Assembly (NCBI GenBank): GCA_035477115.1
Contig: DATIKW010000022.1
Span: 62,001-126,000 of the forward strand
Reading direction: 5' to 3'
From: UBA995 sp035477115
Lineage (GTDB): Bacteria > Bacillota > Sulfobacillia > UBA995
Length of the DNA: 64,000 nt
Shown here piece by piece: positions 7,681 to 15,814 of this stretch (positions are counted from its first letter, which is position 1; every line of letters starts with the position of its first letter). The notes under the pieces were generated by a model. It was not told where the DNA came from. It ran no database searches and saw only the letters and a list, made by a program, of their open reading frames with translations. The translations under genes were made by a program, and so were the position numbers.

Positions 7681-8883
7681 TCACTCGCAGGCGGGCTGCC
7701 CCCGCAGCGCCAGCCAGACGATGGCTGCCATGGTCAACTCCAGCAGGCCGGCGACGGCGAAAGGCAGCCAGCGGGCGAGGTCATACAGGACGCCCGCCGG
7801 TGCCGCCCCGATCATCATCCCCAGCATGATCAGCGTGCTGGTGAGACCCAGGAAGCGGCCGCGGCAGGCGGCCGGCACCGCCTCGGCGGTGAGGGCGCTG
7901 AGCGCCGGGCCGTTGAAGGTGATGACCAGCCCGACGAGAAAGAAGCCCAGGTAAGCGGCTTCCAGGCTGGGTGCCCATGGGAGCGCGGTGAAGGCGATCG
8001 ACCCGAAGAGGAAGCTGGCCAACGTAACCGGGAAACGCCCGTGCCGATCGGCCAGTATGCCGCCGCTGAGGCTGGCGGCCATGGCGGCTATGGCCGAGAA
8101 GGTGCCCACCAGTCCCACCGACAGCCAGGTGGCCCCGAAGTTGTCCACGACCAGGAGGGAATTCACCGGTCGCAGCAGGCCCATCTCCACGCCGCAAAGG
8201 AACCAGAGGAGGGATGCGCCCGCCGCCACCCGGGCCGTCTTTCCCCGGTATATCGCCAGCAACGAGCCGGATCCCCCGCGGGGTTCGGCGCCGGCGGGTG
8301 CCGGCCCAGAGGGCGCGTCCGGGCGGAGGTTCTTCGCGAGCAGGGTCGAGGCAGCAGCGAAGGGCAGCCCCGCTAGCAAGGCCGCTTTCGGCCCGAAACG
8401 GTCGGCAAGGAACCCGCCTCCCGGCGGCGCAACGGTGCCGGCAGCCGCTCCCAAGGTGTCCCACAGCCCGAAAGCGGTGGCCCGATTGGCGGGCGTGGTC
8501 TGGCGCGCGACCAGCGCCGACAAGGCGGGGAAGGTCATGAGACCCAGCCCCCAGGCCAGCGCAACCAGCGCCAGGAAGGGCGGTGAGCGACTGATCAGGA
8601 GCAGGGCCAGGCCGATCAGGTTGAATGCCCGGCCGGCGACGATCACCTGCCGGGCGCCCACTCGATCGGCTAGAAAGCCCCCACCCAGAGAGGCGGCGGC
8701 CCCAACCGCCGTGGTCGCGGCGTAGAACAGCCCGACCCCCTCGACCGCCAGTCCTTCTTCTCGCAAGAAAGGGGCCAGGAGACCGTCATAGGCCGAGTGC
8801 GCGAGACCGGCGAGGACGGTGGTCCAGTAGATCAGTCGCAGGTCAGGCGACAGGGAACGCCAGCGGGCAAGCATTCCTCCCAA
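7681..8883 (-). CDS. MFS transporter (12 TM)
   Basis: This 400-residue protein has twelve predicted membrane segments in two halves, each with an MFS loop motif (GGFLADRVGARQVIVAG in the first half and GGILADRHGRFPVTLAS in the second). It resembles the drug/sugar efflux group, but the substrate cannot be named. I take the TTG at 8883 as start because GGAGGAG lies 6 bases upstream; the ATG at 8874 has its ribosome site at the wrong distance. It is transcribed alone and converges with thiM. Confidence 0.82.
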   Translation of the reverse strand: MGGMLARWRSLSPDLRLIYWTTVLAGLAHSAYDGLLAPFLREEGLAVEGVGLFYAATTAVGAAASLGGGFLADRVGARQVIVAGRAFNLIGLALLLISRSPPFLALVALAWGLGLMTFPALSALVARQTTPANRATAFGLWDTLGAAAGTVAPPGGGFLADRFGPKAALLAGLPFAAASTLLAKNLRPDAPSGPAPAGAEPRGGSGSLLAIYRGKTARVAAGASLLWFLCGVEMGLLRPVNSLLVVDNFGATWLSVGLVGTFSAIAAMAASLSGGILADRHGRFPVTLASFLFGSIAFTALPWAPSLEAAYLGFFLVGLVITFNGPALSALTAEAVPAACRGRFLGLTSTLIMLGMMIGAAPAGVLYDLARWLPFAVAGLLELTMAAIVWLALRGQPACE

Positions 8884-8975
8884 AACCTTCTCCTCCCCGG
8901 AATGGAGTCCGCCGCGGAGTCCAGGTTACCCGCAGACCTGATCACTCCCCAGCGAACGGAAGCCGCTCGAATGAG

Positions 8976-9977
8976 TCAGGGCGTGGCCGGTCGCCAGCCC
9001 GGACCCTCCGGTTCGCCCATCAGCGCCTGGCACAGGACGTCCGCCATCACGTTGCCCCCGGTGATCACCACCGCCGCCGTCCGCCCGCGGACGGGGATCC
9101 TGCCGGCCAACAAGGCCGCCAGACCCGACGCGCCCGCCGGCTCTGCTACCACGCGCTCGCTCAGCAGCAAGTGGCGCATGGCGGCCAGGATCTCCCCATC
9201 GGTTACCGTCACCACCCGGGGTCGGCCGGCGAGGGCCTGGGACAGAGTCAGCCGGCCGGGGGTGAGCACGGCGATGCCGTCGGCCAAGGTGGAAGTACGG
9301 GGAATGGTCACCTGATGGCCGGCCGCCAGGGAGCGTACGAAGGAGTCCGCCCCGGCCGCCTGCACGCCCCATACGGCCAGGTCGGGACGGGCGGCCAGCG
9401 CTCCGGCCAGCAGACCTCCGCCGCCCACCGGGACCACGAGCAGATCGAGGTCGGGGAGCTGCTCCTCGATCTCGAGCACCACCGTGCCCTGGGCCGCCAT
9501 GATCAGCGGGTGGTCGAAGCTGGGCAGGAACAATGCCCGGCGGGACCGGGCCAGATCCTCCGCGTGCGCCCGGGCCTCGTCGTACACGGTGCCGTGGACG
9601 ATGACCTCGGCACCCAGGGCTAGGGCACGCTCCCGCTTGACCGCCGGGGCGGTTTCCGGCATGACCACCGTGGCCCGGGCGCCCAGTTCGACGGCGGCCA
9701 GGCACACCCCGAGGGCATGGTTGCCGCTGGAGGCGGTGACGATCTCGCCGCCCGTGCCTTCCAGCAGCGTGGCGGCCGCATACAGTGCTCCCCGGTACTT
9801 GAACGCCCCGGTACGCTGGTGGCACTCGAGCTTGAGGTAGACGCGGGCACCCAATTGCCGGCCGGCGGCCTCCGCCGTGACCAGGGGGGTCCGGGTCACC
9901 CGCGAACCGAGTGCCCGGCGGGCGACTTCCACCTCCGCCCGGCTGATGATGGGCGGCGACTCGCCATCGGCCGGCAA
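8976..9977 (-). CDS. Threonine/serine dehydratase-like PLP enzyme
   Basis: This is a fold-type II PLP enzyme. The PLP lysine is in TGAFKYRGA, the substrate loop is SSGNHALG, and the phosphate-binding glycine loop is VPVGGGGLLAG. It fits IlvA/TdcB-like threonine dehydratases without the C-terminal regulatory domain, about 330 residues. Ammonia-releasing deamination of threonine or serine to a 2-keto acid is the expected reaction, which suits an amino acid fermenter; a racemase activity is also possible in this family. I chose the TTG at 9977 because GGAGGAGG sits 8 bases upstream; the ATG at 10007 is the alternative. It is divergent from the GntR gene. Confidence 0.83.
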   Translation of the reverse strand: MPADGESPPIISRAEVEVARRALGSRVTRTPLVTAEAAGRQLGARVYLKLECHQRTGAFKYRGALYAAATLLEGTGGEIVTASSGNHALGVCLAAVELGARATVVMPETAPAVKRERALALGAEVIVHGTVYDEARAHAEDLARSRRALFLPSFDHPLIMAAQGTVVLEIEEQLPDLDLLVVPVGGGGLLAGALAARPDLAVWGVQAAGADSFVRSLAAGHQVTIPRTSTLADGIAVLTPGRLTLSQALAGRPRVVTVTDGEILAAMRHLLLSERVVAEPAGASGLAALLAGRIPVRGRTAAVVITGGNVMADVLCQALMGEPEGPGWRPATP

Positions 9978-10064
9978 GCTACATTCCTCCTCCAGGCCAT
10001 GAATCATTCTCCCTGGTACTACGCCTTCGATGGCGGCTCTCCTGCCGGGATCGGCGCCGTCGGC

Positions 10065-10093
10065 TTGAACGGTGTTGTGCTGGCCCGTACAAT
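10065..10093 (+). promoter_or_regulatory. Promoter for the GntR regulator gene
   Basis: A TTGAAC -35 and TACAAT -10 with a 17-base spacer lie 74 bases before the gntR start. Confidence 0.55.
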
Positions 10094-10166
10094 GAAGGGG
10101 AGATGTCGGCACCGCCGATGGCTGGGCGGCGGCTCAGATCAAAGAAGAGCGCAGGTATCCAGGAAG

Positions 10167-10883
10167 ATGCTGTTTCCAAAGAGCGGAGTCCCGCTTTACC
10201 TGCAGTTGTATGAGCAGTTCAAGAGCAAGATAGTCAGCGGCGAATGGCGGACCGAAACCCCGGTGCCGCCGGAAAGCCTGCTGGTAAGACAGCTCGGCGT
10301 CAGCCGCGAGACGGTGCGCCGGGCCATCCTCCGACTGGTCAGCGAAGGCTATCTCTATCGGCGCCAAGGTCGGGGCACCTTCGTATGCCGGCAACGCCCG
10401 GAGGACGGGCTCGAGCAACTCGTCTCCTTCACGGCCGAGATCGTAGCCCGAGGTTACCGGCCGGGGGCCAAGGTGCTGGTGCTGGAAAACCGTTTGCCCG
10501 GCCCGCAAGTGGCCGCGGTCCTGGATACTCGGGAGCCGGTCATCTACTTCAAGCGCCTGCGCACGGCGGGAGACATCCCCGTGGCCATTGAGGAGTCGTA
10601 CCTGAGACCGGACGTGTTCGGGGATCTGGATCCCGCGAAGCTGGGAGGGTCGTTCTATCAGTACTTGGTGTATGATAAGGGTCTGAAGCCCGGGCGCATC
10701 ATCCAGGAGATAAGTTCGGCCGCCGCCGATTCACCCACGGCCGAGTTGCTGGAGCTTCAGCCCGGCCACCCCATCCTGCAGTTCACCCGCTTGGTCCACG
10801 ACCCGTCCGGCGTGCCTTTCTTCTGGATGGTATTCGCATGCCGGGGCGACGTATACACCATCAAGACCAGGCTCGAGCCGTAG
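10167..10883 (+). CDS. GntR/HutC-family transcriptional regulator
   Basis: This 238-residue regulator has an N-terminal winged helix (PLYLQLYEQFKSKIVSGEW, then ESLLVRQLGVSRETVRRAILRLVSEGYLYRRQGRGTFV) and a UTRA ligand-binding domain of the HutC type from about residue 90. Such proteins sense sugars, amino acids or phosphorylated metabolites. It faces the five-gene FAD-oxidase/kinase operon and ends 12 bases from its last gene, so it is the likely regulator of that operon. The start could lie slightly upstream because the AGGAAG before the ATG is close. Confidence 0.86.
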   Translation: MLFPKSGVPLYLQLYEQFKSKIVSGEWRTETPVPPESLLVRQLGVSRETVRRAILRLVSEGYLYRRQGRGTFVCRQRPEDGLEQLVSFTAEIVARGYRPGAKVLVLENRLPGPQVAAVLDTREPVIYFKRLRTAGDIPVAIEESYLRPDVFGDLDPAKLGGSFYQYLVYDKGLKPGRIIQEISSAAADSPTAELLELQPGHPILQFTRLVHDPSGVPFFWMVFACRGDVYTIKTRLEP

Positions 10884-10895
10884 CGGCCATCCCGG

Positions 10896-12605
10896 TCACC
10901 GCCGGCAGGCGTCGGGCAGATCCAGGGCGAGCGTCCCGCCCGGGTTCAGGATGCCGTGCGGATCGAGATGGCGCTTGATGGCGCGCAGCAGCTCCAACTG
11001 GTTGGAGCCCAGCGCCTCCTCGAACCAGGGCGCCAGCAACTTGCCGATGCCGTGATGATGACTGAGCGCCGCGCCCGACCGGCGGAGGGCGTCGACGATG
11101 CCCGCGTGATACTCGAGGTATTCCGGGATCTCCATTCGGCCGATGAAGATGAAGTAGAGGTTGGCTCCTTGAGGGTAGAAGTGGGAAGCATGCGACATGC
11201 AAACGGTGCGCGGCCGCGACTTGCAGAAGCTACGGACGTCTTGCCATACGTCCAGGAATCGGTCCCAGGTTACCGCGCACTCCAGGGTATCGATGATGAT
11301 CCCGTAGTCCATGAGGTCATCCCGGAGATAGGGGTCGAGGAAGCGGCCATGCTCCCACCGCCGGGCCGCGTACCCGGTCGCGTTCATGCCTCCGTGAGCC
11401 AGGGCCACGCGGTTCACCCCCCGGGCGACATGGCGGGCGAAGCCCCGCTCGCCATCGGCGGTGCCGAGGAGCAGGCAGCGGCGGCCGGGACGATAGCCGG
11501 CCAGCCGCATCGCCCTATCGAGCGGCGTCCCCTCGACGCCGTAAAGGCATAGCCCCACCTCGGTCTCTTCGGGGTCGGACAGGCGAAACACGGACGGCAT
11601 GCCGAACTCGCCCTGGGCTATCTCGCGAGCGGCGGTGACGGCGTGAGCCCAGTCCCGGAATACGTAGCTGAAGTACCGGGTGTTCTCCGGGCGATAGCGG
11701 AAGATCTTCACCGTTGCCTCTACGAGGATGCCGTAAGCACCCTCGGAGCCGATCATGATCTGGTCGATATCGGGGCCCAGGGCCTCGGCCGGATACTCCC
11801 GGGTGTGAATCGTCCCCACCGGCGTCACGTACTCCTGGCTGACCACCAGTTGCTCGATCTTCCCATAGTAAGTGGAGTTCTGGCCCGCCCCGCGGGTGAC
11901 GATCCAGCCGCCGACCGTCGAGGAGTGGAAGGACTGGGGCAGGTGGCCGCAGGTATACGGATGCGGGGCTCGGAAGAGTTCCGGGGCCCGACGCAACGCC
12001 GCCTCGAAGTCCGGTCCGAGCATGCCCGGCTGCACGGCGGCGGTCTGGTTGAGCGGGTTCACGCGCAGCAGGCGGTTCATGTGCTCGCGCAGGTCGAGAG
12101 AAACGCCTCCCCGGGGGCACTCCGTGCCCCGCATCACCGAGGAGCCGCCGCCGTAGACGGTGACGGGGATGTGGTGGTCGTGGCAGTAGGCGACGATCGC
12201 CTTCACGTCGTCCTTGTCCCGGGGACTGACCACGGCGTCCGGCAGATTCTCGAACACCCTCTGCCGCAAGCGCATCAGATCATAGGCCATCTTGCCGTAG
12301 CCGGCTCGCAGGCGGGAATAAGCATCGACCCGCAAGTTGGCGGGGGTCACAATTTTCGCCAGCTGTTCCCGATGCGCGGACGTCAACTTCGCCGGGAGGT
12401 CGAGGTCGACCAGTTGCTGCCCGAGGTCGCGGGGCGGGAGGAAGTCCTCATCGGTCAACTCGAGTCGGCGTTTCATGAGCCGGTAGAGCCGGCGACTGGG
12501 GTGCTTGAACCGGTCGGGGTAGCCCCAGCGGAAGAGCGATCGGTAGGATCCCGGCGGGGCGGGTTGGTCGTACCATTCCGGCAGGAATTCGCGTCGTCCC
12601 TTCAT
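10896..12605 (-). CDS. FAD-binding oxidase resembling alkyl-dihydroxyacetonephosphate synthase
   Basis: This 569-residue flavoprotein of the vanillyl-alcohol-oxidase family has a PCMH-type FAD domain. The pyrophosphate-binding stretch is VYGGGSSVMRG near residue 150, followed by HPYTCGHLPQSFHSSTVGGWIVTRGAGQNSTYYGKIEQLV. The C-terminus carries LSHHHGIGK, the triple-histidine motif seen in AGPS, and ends DPHGILNPGG. AGPS exchanges the acyl group of acyl-DHAP for an alcohol; bacterial relatives may instead oxidise 2-hydroxy acids or polyol derivatives. It is the last gene of the operon, 18 bases after the FGGY kinase, so a phosphorylated polyol or ether substrate is plausible. The exact reaction is open. 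Confidence 0.82.
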   Translation of the reverse strand: MKGRREFLPEWYDQPAPPGSYRSLFRWGYPDRFKHPSRRLYRLMKRRLELTDEDFLPPRDLGQQLVDLDLPAKLTSAHREQLAKIVTPANLRVDAYSRLRAGYGKMAYDLMRLRQRVFENLPDAVVSPRDKDDVKAIVAYCHDHHIPVTVYGGGSSVMRGTECPRGGVSLDLREHMNRLLRVNPLNQTAAVQPGMLGPDFEAALRRAPELFRAPHPYTCGHLPQSFHSSTVGGWIVTRGAGQNSTYYGKIEQLVVSQEYVTPVGTIHTREYPAEALGPDIDQIMIGSEGAYGILVEATVKIFRYRPENTRYFSYVFRDWAHAVTAAREIAQGEFGMPSVFRLSDPEETEVGLCLYGVEGTPLDRAMRLAGYRPGRRCLLLGTADGERGFARHVARGVNRVALAHGGMNATGYAARRWEHGRFLDPYLRDDLMDYGIIIDTLECAVTWDRFLDVWQDVRSFCKSRPRTVCMSHASHFYPQGANLYFIFIGRMEIPEYLEYHAGIVDALRRSGAALSHHHGIGKLLAPWFEEALGSNQLELLRAIKRHLDPHGILNPGGTLALDLPDACRR

Positions 12606-12623
12606 AGGAGCCAGCCCCTTCGC

Positions 12624-14171
12624 TCAGACCTTCTCCGGGTAGTTCAGGATATCTCTTATCTCGTGATAGAGGGGGCGCAGCGTATCGTACAAGCGCAGGT
12701 AGACGCGCTGGAATAGTTGCCGGTACACGGCCGCCCGAGCCGCTTCGGGCTGGAACTCGCTGGTGTGTCGCACCATAGCAGCAGTGGCCTCGGGAAAACC
12801 GGGGTGGATCTCGAGACCCACCGCACAGGCGATGGCGGCACCCAGACCGGCCGCCTCGGGCGTTTCACCCCGGTATACCGGCCGGTCGAACAAGTCGGCG
12901 GTGATCTGACAGATGTCGTCGCTTTGCGACCCGCCGCCCGCTACGAAGAGGCGGTCAACGCGTCTGCCCGCGCACTGTTCGATCTTGCCCAGGCCATCGA
13001 GTAGCGCATAGCCCAGCCCTTCGATGATCGCCCGGTACAGGTGCGCTCGGTTGTGGACACCGCCGAAACCGATGACGGCACCCTTGGCTTCCGGCGTCTT
13101 GAGACCGGTTCCCCAGAACGGCTGCAGCACCAGACCCATCGACCCGGGCGGGATCTGCCGGAGCAAGCGGTTGAGTACTTCCTCGGGCGCGACCCCTTCC
13201 TTCTCGGCCAAGACCGACTCCCGCAGGCCGAATTCCTGCCGGAACCAGTTGATCATCCAGTATCCCCGGAATACCTGAACCTCAAGGTTGAAGTAACCGG
13301 GCATGGGAGCCGGGTAGGCGGGCATGAAGCGAATGGGCTCCGCATAGCGGCGGGAGGTGGTCTGGACGGTGGCGGTGGTGCCGAAGCTGAGGCTGGCGGC
13401 GGTGGTGTCCAGGCAGCCGGTGCCCAGCGTCTCACAGCCTTTGTCCGACCCCGCCGCGATCACCGGCAGGCCCTCCGGCAACCCGCTGGCCTGCGCTGCC
13501 GACCGAGTCACCCGTCCGAGCGTCTGTCCCGACTCGACCAGTTCGGGCAGCTTGTCGCGTTCCACGGGGAAGATCGCCGACTTGAAGTCGCGCAGGGACG
13601 CCCAGCGGCGCCGCCGGTAGTCAAACGGGAGGTAGCCAATTTGCGAAGCGACGGAGTCCGTGAAGCTACCGGTGAGGCGGTGGTTCAGGAATCCGGAGAT
13701 CAAGAGCAGTTTGTGAGTTGCCGCCCAGATCTCGGGCTGGTTCTGGCGAATCCAATTGGTCTTGGCGTCCTTCTGCGCAATGGCCACGGCTTCGCTCATA
13801 CCCACCACGCGGTGAGCAAGCCGGGTGAGCGGATCGGGGAAGGTCCGGCGCTCCGCCTTGCGCTGGTCCAGCCAGAGGATGGCGGGGCGCAAGGGGCGCC
13901 CGTCCGCGTCCACGTTTACCAGCGAATTGCGTTGGGTGGTGACGGCCAGGCCGCCGATTTCGCCGAAAGCCGCCGGGTGGCGTTCCCGGAGTTCCCCGCA
14001 AGCGCGGCCCAGGCTGTCCCAGTAGACCTCGGGATCCTGCTCGGCTCGACCCGGCTCAGGGCTGAAGTACGGCTCGTAGGGCACCTTGGCCCTGGCCACC
14101 AGGCGTCCCTGGGCGTCGAAGATCATCGCCCGCAGACTCTGGGTGCCGCAGTCGATGGCCAGTAGTCTCAC
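12624..14171 (-). CDS. FGGY-family carbohydrate kinase
   Basis: This 515-residue kinase has the actin-like ATPase fold. The N-terminal phosphate loop is AIDCGTQSLRAMIFD, the substrate-binding WLDQRKAERR lies near residue 97, and GTTATVQTTSRR and LFVAGGGSQSDDICQITADLFDRPV form the C-terminal ATP site. FGGY kinases phosphorylate glycerol, xylulose, ribulose or similar polyols; this one is not a clear GlpK or XylB match. It begins with a GTG at 14171 preceded by GGAGGAGG, inside the 3' end of the DUF1667 gene. Its place next to GlpA-like oxidoreductases suggests phosphorylation of a glycerol-like compound before oxidation. Confidence 0.87.
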   Translation of the reverse strand: MRLLAIDCGTQSLRAMIFDAQGRLVARAKVPYEPYFSPEPGRAEQDPEVYWDSLGRACGELRERHPAAFGEIGGLAVTTQRNSLVNVDADGRPLRPAILWLDQRKAERRTFPDPLTRLAHRVVGMSEAVAIAQKDAKTNWIRQNQPEIWAATHKLLLISGFLNHRLTGSFTDSVASQIGYLPFDYRRRRWASLRDFKSAIFPVERDKLPELVESGQTLGRVTRSAAQASGLPEGLPVIAAGSDKGCETLGTGCLDTTAASLSFGTTATVQTTSRRYAEPIRFMPAYPAPMPGYFNLEVQVFRGYWMINWFRQEFGLRESVLAEKEGVAPEEVLNRLLRQIPPGSMGLVLQPFWGTGLKTPEAKGAVIGFGGVHNRAHLYRAIIEGLGYALLDGLGKIEQCAGRRVDRLFVAGGGSQSDDICQITADLFDRPVYRGETPEAAGLGAAIACAVGLEIHPGFPEATAAMVRHTSEFQPEAARAAVYRQLFQRVYLRLYDTLRPLYHEIRDILNYPEKV

Positions 14172-14541
14172 TTGTCAGTTCCTCCTCCGCCAGGCCGTCG
14201 GTCGCGATCACGGCAACGCCCGTTCCCAGGAGATCGGACAGCAAGACCTCGCCGGGGGCCAGGCGCTGTTCCACCCGCATGGACTTGATGGTCCGCAAGG
14301 CCGGCACGAACAGGCGCAGCGGGATTTCCCCCGCCGTTCGCACGGGCAGGCGCGGCCGGTCGGCAAACCCGGTACGCGCCGTCGTGGTCAGGGTGCGGTG
14401 CGGGTCCACCAGCTCGCGTTCCGCATATTCCCGCCCCCGCGGGCAACGATGACCTTGCACTTCCGGTCCCGACCCGCTTCCGACTACCGCCGTCAACCTG
14501 CAGCTAAGCGGGCACCGCCCGCACACCATTCTCGCGGGCAT
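14056..14541 (-). CDS. DUF1667 protein (CxxC metal-binding)
   Basis: The protein starts MPARMVCGRCPLSC and continues with GHRCPRGREYAERELVDPHRTLTTTAR, the DUF1667 pattern. Cysteines C7, C10, C14 and C33 probably bind zinc or an Fe-S cluster. It ends its recognisable domain at SDLLGTGVAVIATDGL. Family members are usually about 120 residues and accompany GlpA/GlpB-like oxidoreductases, as here. The open frame runs to 161 residues, extending 116 bases into the FGGY kinase gene in another frame. It overlaps the upstream oxidoreductase by 38 bases. A GGGAGG site 8 bases before the ATG supports the start. It may be an electron-transfer or assembly partner. Confidence 0.8.
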   Translation of the reverse strand: MPARMVCGRCPLSCRLTAVVGSGSGPEVQGHRCPRGREYAERELVDPHRTLTTTARTGFADRPRLPVRTAGEIPLRLFVPALRTIKSMRVEQRLAPGEVLLSDLLGTGVAVIATDGLAEEELTSETTGHRLRHPESAGDDLRRPGTPGGQGQGALRAVLQP

Positions 14542-15814
14542 TCCCTGACACCTCCCGCAGCTCGAGGACGAGATGATCCGTTTGCCCCGAGTACTCGAGG
14601 GCGACTCGCTGCATCTCGGGCGGCCGCAGCGAGGAGTACTCCTCGACCGGCGCTGGCTTCCCCGACCAGGCCGCGGTCAGGGTGGACGCCTCGAGGGTTC
14701 GTCGGGCGCGGAACCACAGGACGATTCGACCCGGCAAGGCCGGGTGGATCCGCTGCGGTACGACTTGCCGCAACTCGCCGGCGGCCCGGACTTCCCGCGC
14801 CGGCGTTTCCCCCATCGTCGGCAGGCGGCCGGCAGCGTGGTCGGCGGCAGCGGCGCCCGCGATCTCCCCGCCCTCCGAGACGTGGTCCACCAGGTCGTGA
14901 ACTTGCAGCGAGTTGCCACAACTGAAGAGGCCGGGCAAGGAAGTCTGCAGGGTCTGGTCGACGATCGGGCCGCCGGTCCGCGGGTCGAACTCCACGTCCA
15001 GACCCCGCAGGATCTCGTTCTCGGGGATGAGACCCACCGAGACGATGAGGGTGTCGCAGGGGACGAGTCGCGCGGTATCGGCCATGGGACGAAGCCGATC
15101 GTCCACCCGGCACACGGTAACGGCGCTCACTCGCCCCCGGCCGTGAACGCGGCTGACGGTAGCGCCGAGGTACAAGGGGATGTGGAAGTCATCCAGGCAC
15201 TGGGCGAGGTTCCGGTCCAGGCCCGAGGGCTCGGCTTTGATCTCGTAGACCCCCTCGACGGTCGCACCCTCCAGGGTGAGGCGGCGGGCGACGATCAAGC
15301 CGATGTCCCCTGACCCCAGGACCACGCACCGCCGGCCGGGGAGCAGGCCCTCCATGTTCAGCAGGCGCTGAGCCAGGCCCGCCGGGTATACCCCAGCCGG
15401 GCGATCGCCGGGGATGAATACCTGGCGCGCCGTGCGCTCCCGGCATCCGGTGGCTGCTACCAGGCTGGAGGTGGCGAGTTCGAAAACGCCTCTCTTCGGG
15501 CATTGCAGCGTCAGTCCGAATCCCCGGCCCGTGCGGCGGATCGCCAACAGGAATACCCCGGTCAGGATGGGGATCCCCCTTGCCCTTACCTGGCTGAGTT
15601 CGCGGTGAGCGTATTCCGGGCCGGTCAGACGGTCCTGGTAACGCAGGAGGCCGAACCCGTCGTGGATGCACTGTTTGAGGATGCCTCCCGGGCGATCTTC
15701 CCGCTCGACGACGCACACGCTGGTTCCCCGGTCGTGGGCGGCGGCCGCGGCGGCGAGGCCGGCCGGCCCGGCGCCGACCACCACGACATCCCATCGCTCA
15801 TTCACCGGTATCAC
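14504..15814 (-). CDS. FAD/NAD(P)-dependent oxidoreductase, partner of a GlpA-like enzyme
   Basis: This 436-residue protein has the FAD-binding motif VVVVGAGPAGLAAAAAA near residue 10, the GGILKQCIHDGFG loop, and a second dinucleotide motif VVLGSGDIGLIVARRLTLEG near residue 160. FSCGNSLQVHDLVDHVSEGGEIAG is the C-terminal FAD contact. It belongs to the pyridine nucleotide-disulfide oxidoreductase group found beside anaerobic glycerol-3-phosphate dehydrogenase-like proteins. It overlaps both neighbours, so the operon is tightly coupled. It probably passes electrons from the GlpA-like subunit to NAD(P) or another acceptor. Confidence 0.85.
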   Translation of the reverse strand: MIPVNERWDVVVVGAGPAGLAAAAAAHDRGTSVCVVEREDRPGGILKQCIHDGFGLLRYQDRLTGPEYAHRELSQVRARGIPILTGVFLLAIRRTGRGFGLTLQCPKRGVFELATSSLVAATGCRERTARQVFIPGDRPAGVYPAGLAQRLLNMEGLLPGRRCVVLGSGDIGLIVARRLTLEGATVEGVYEIKAEPSGLDRNLAQCLDDFHIPLYLGATVSRVHGRGRVSAVTVCRVDDRLRPMADTARLVPCDTLIVSVGLIPENEILRGLDVEFDPRTGGPIVDQTLQTSLPGLFSCGNSLQVHDLVDHVSEGGEIAGAAAADHAAGRLPTMGETPAREVRAAGELRQVVPQRIHPALPGRIVLWFRARRTLEASTLTAAWSGKPAPVEEYSSLRPPEMQRVALEYSGQTDHLVLELREVSGNARENGVRAVPA

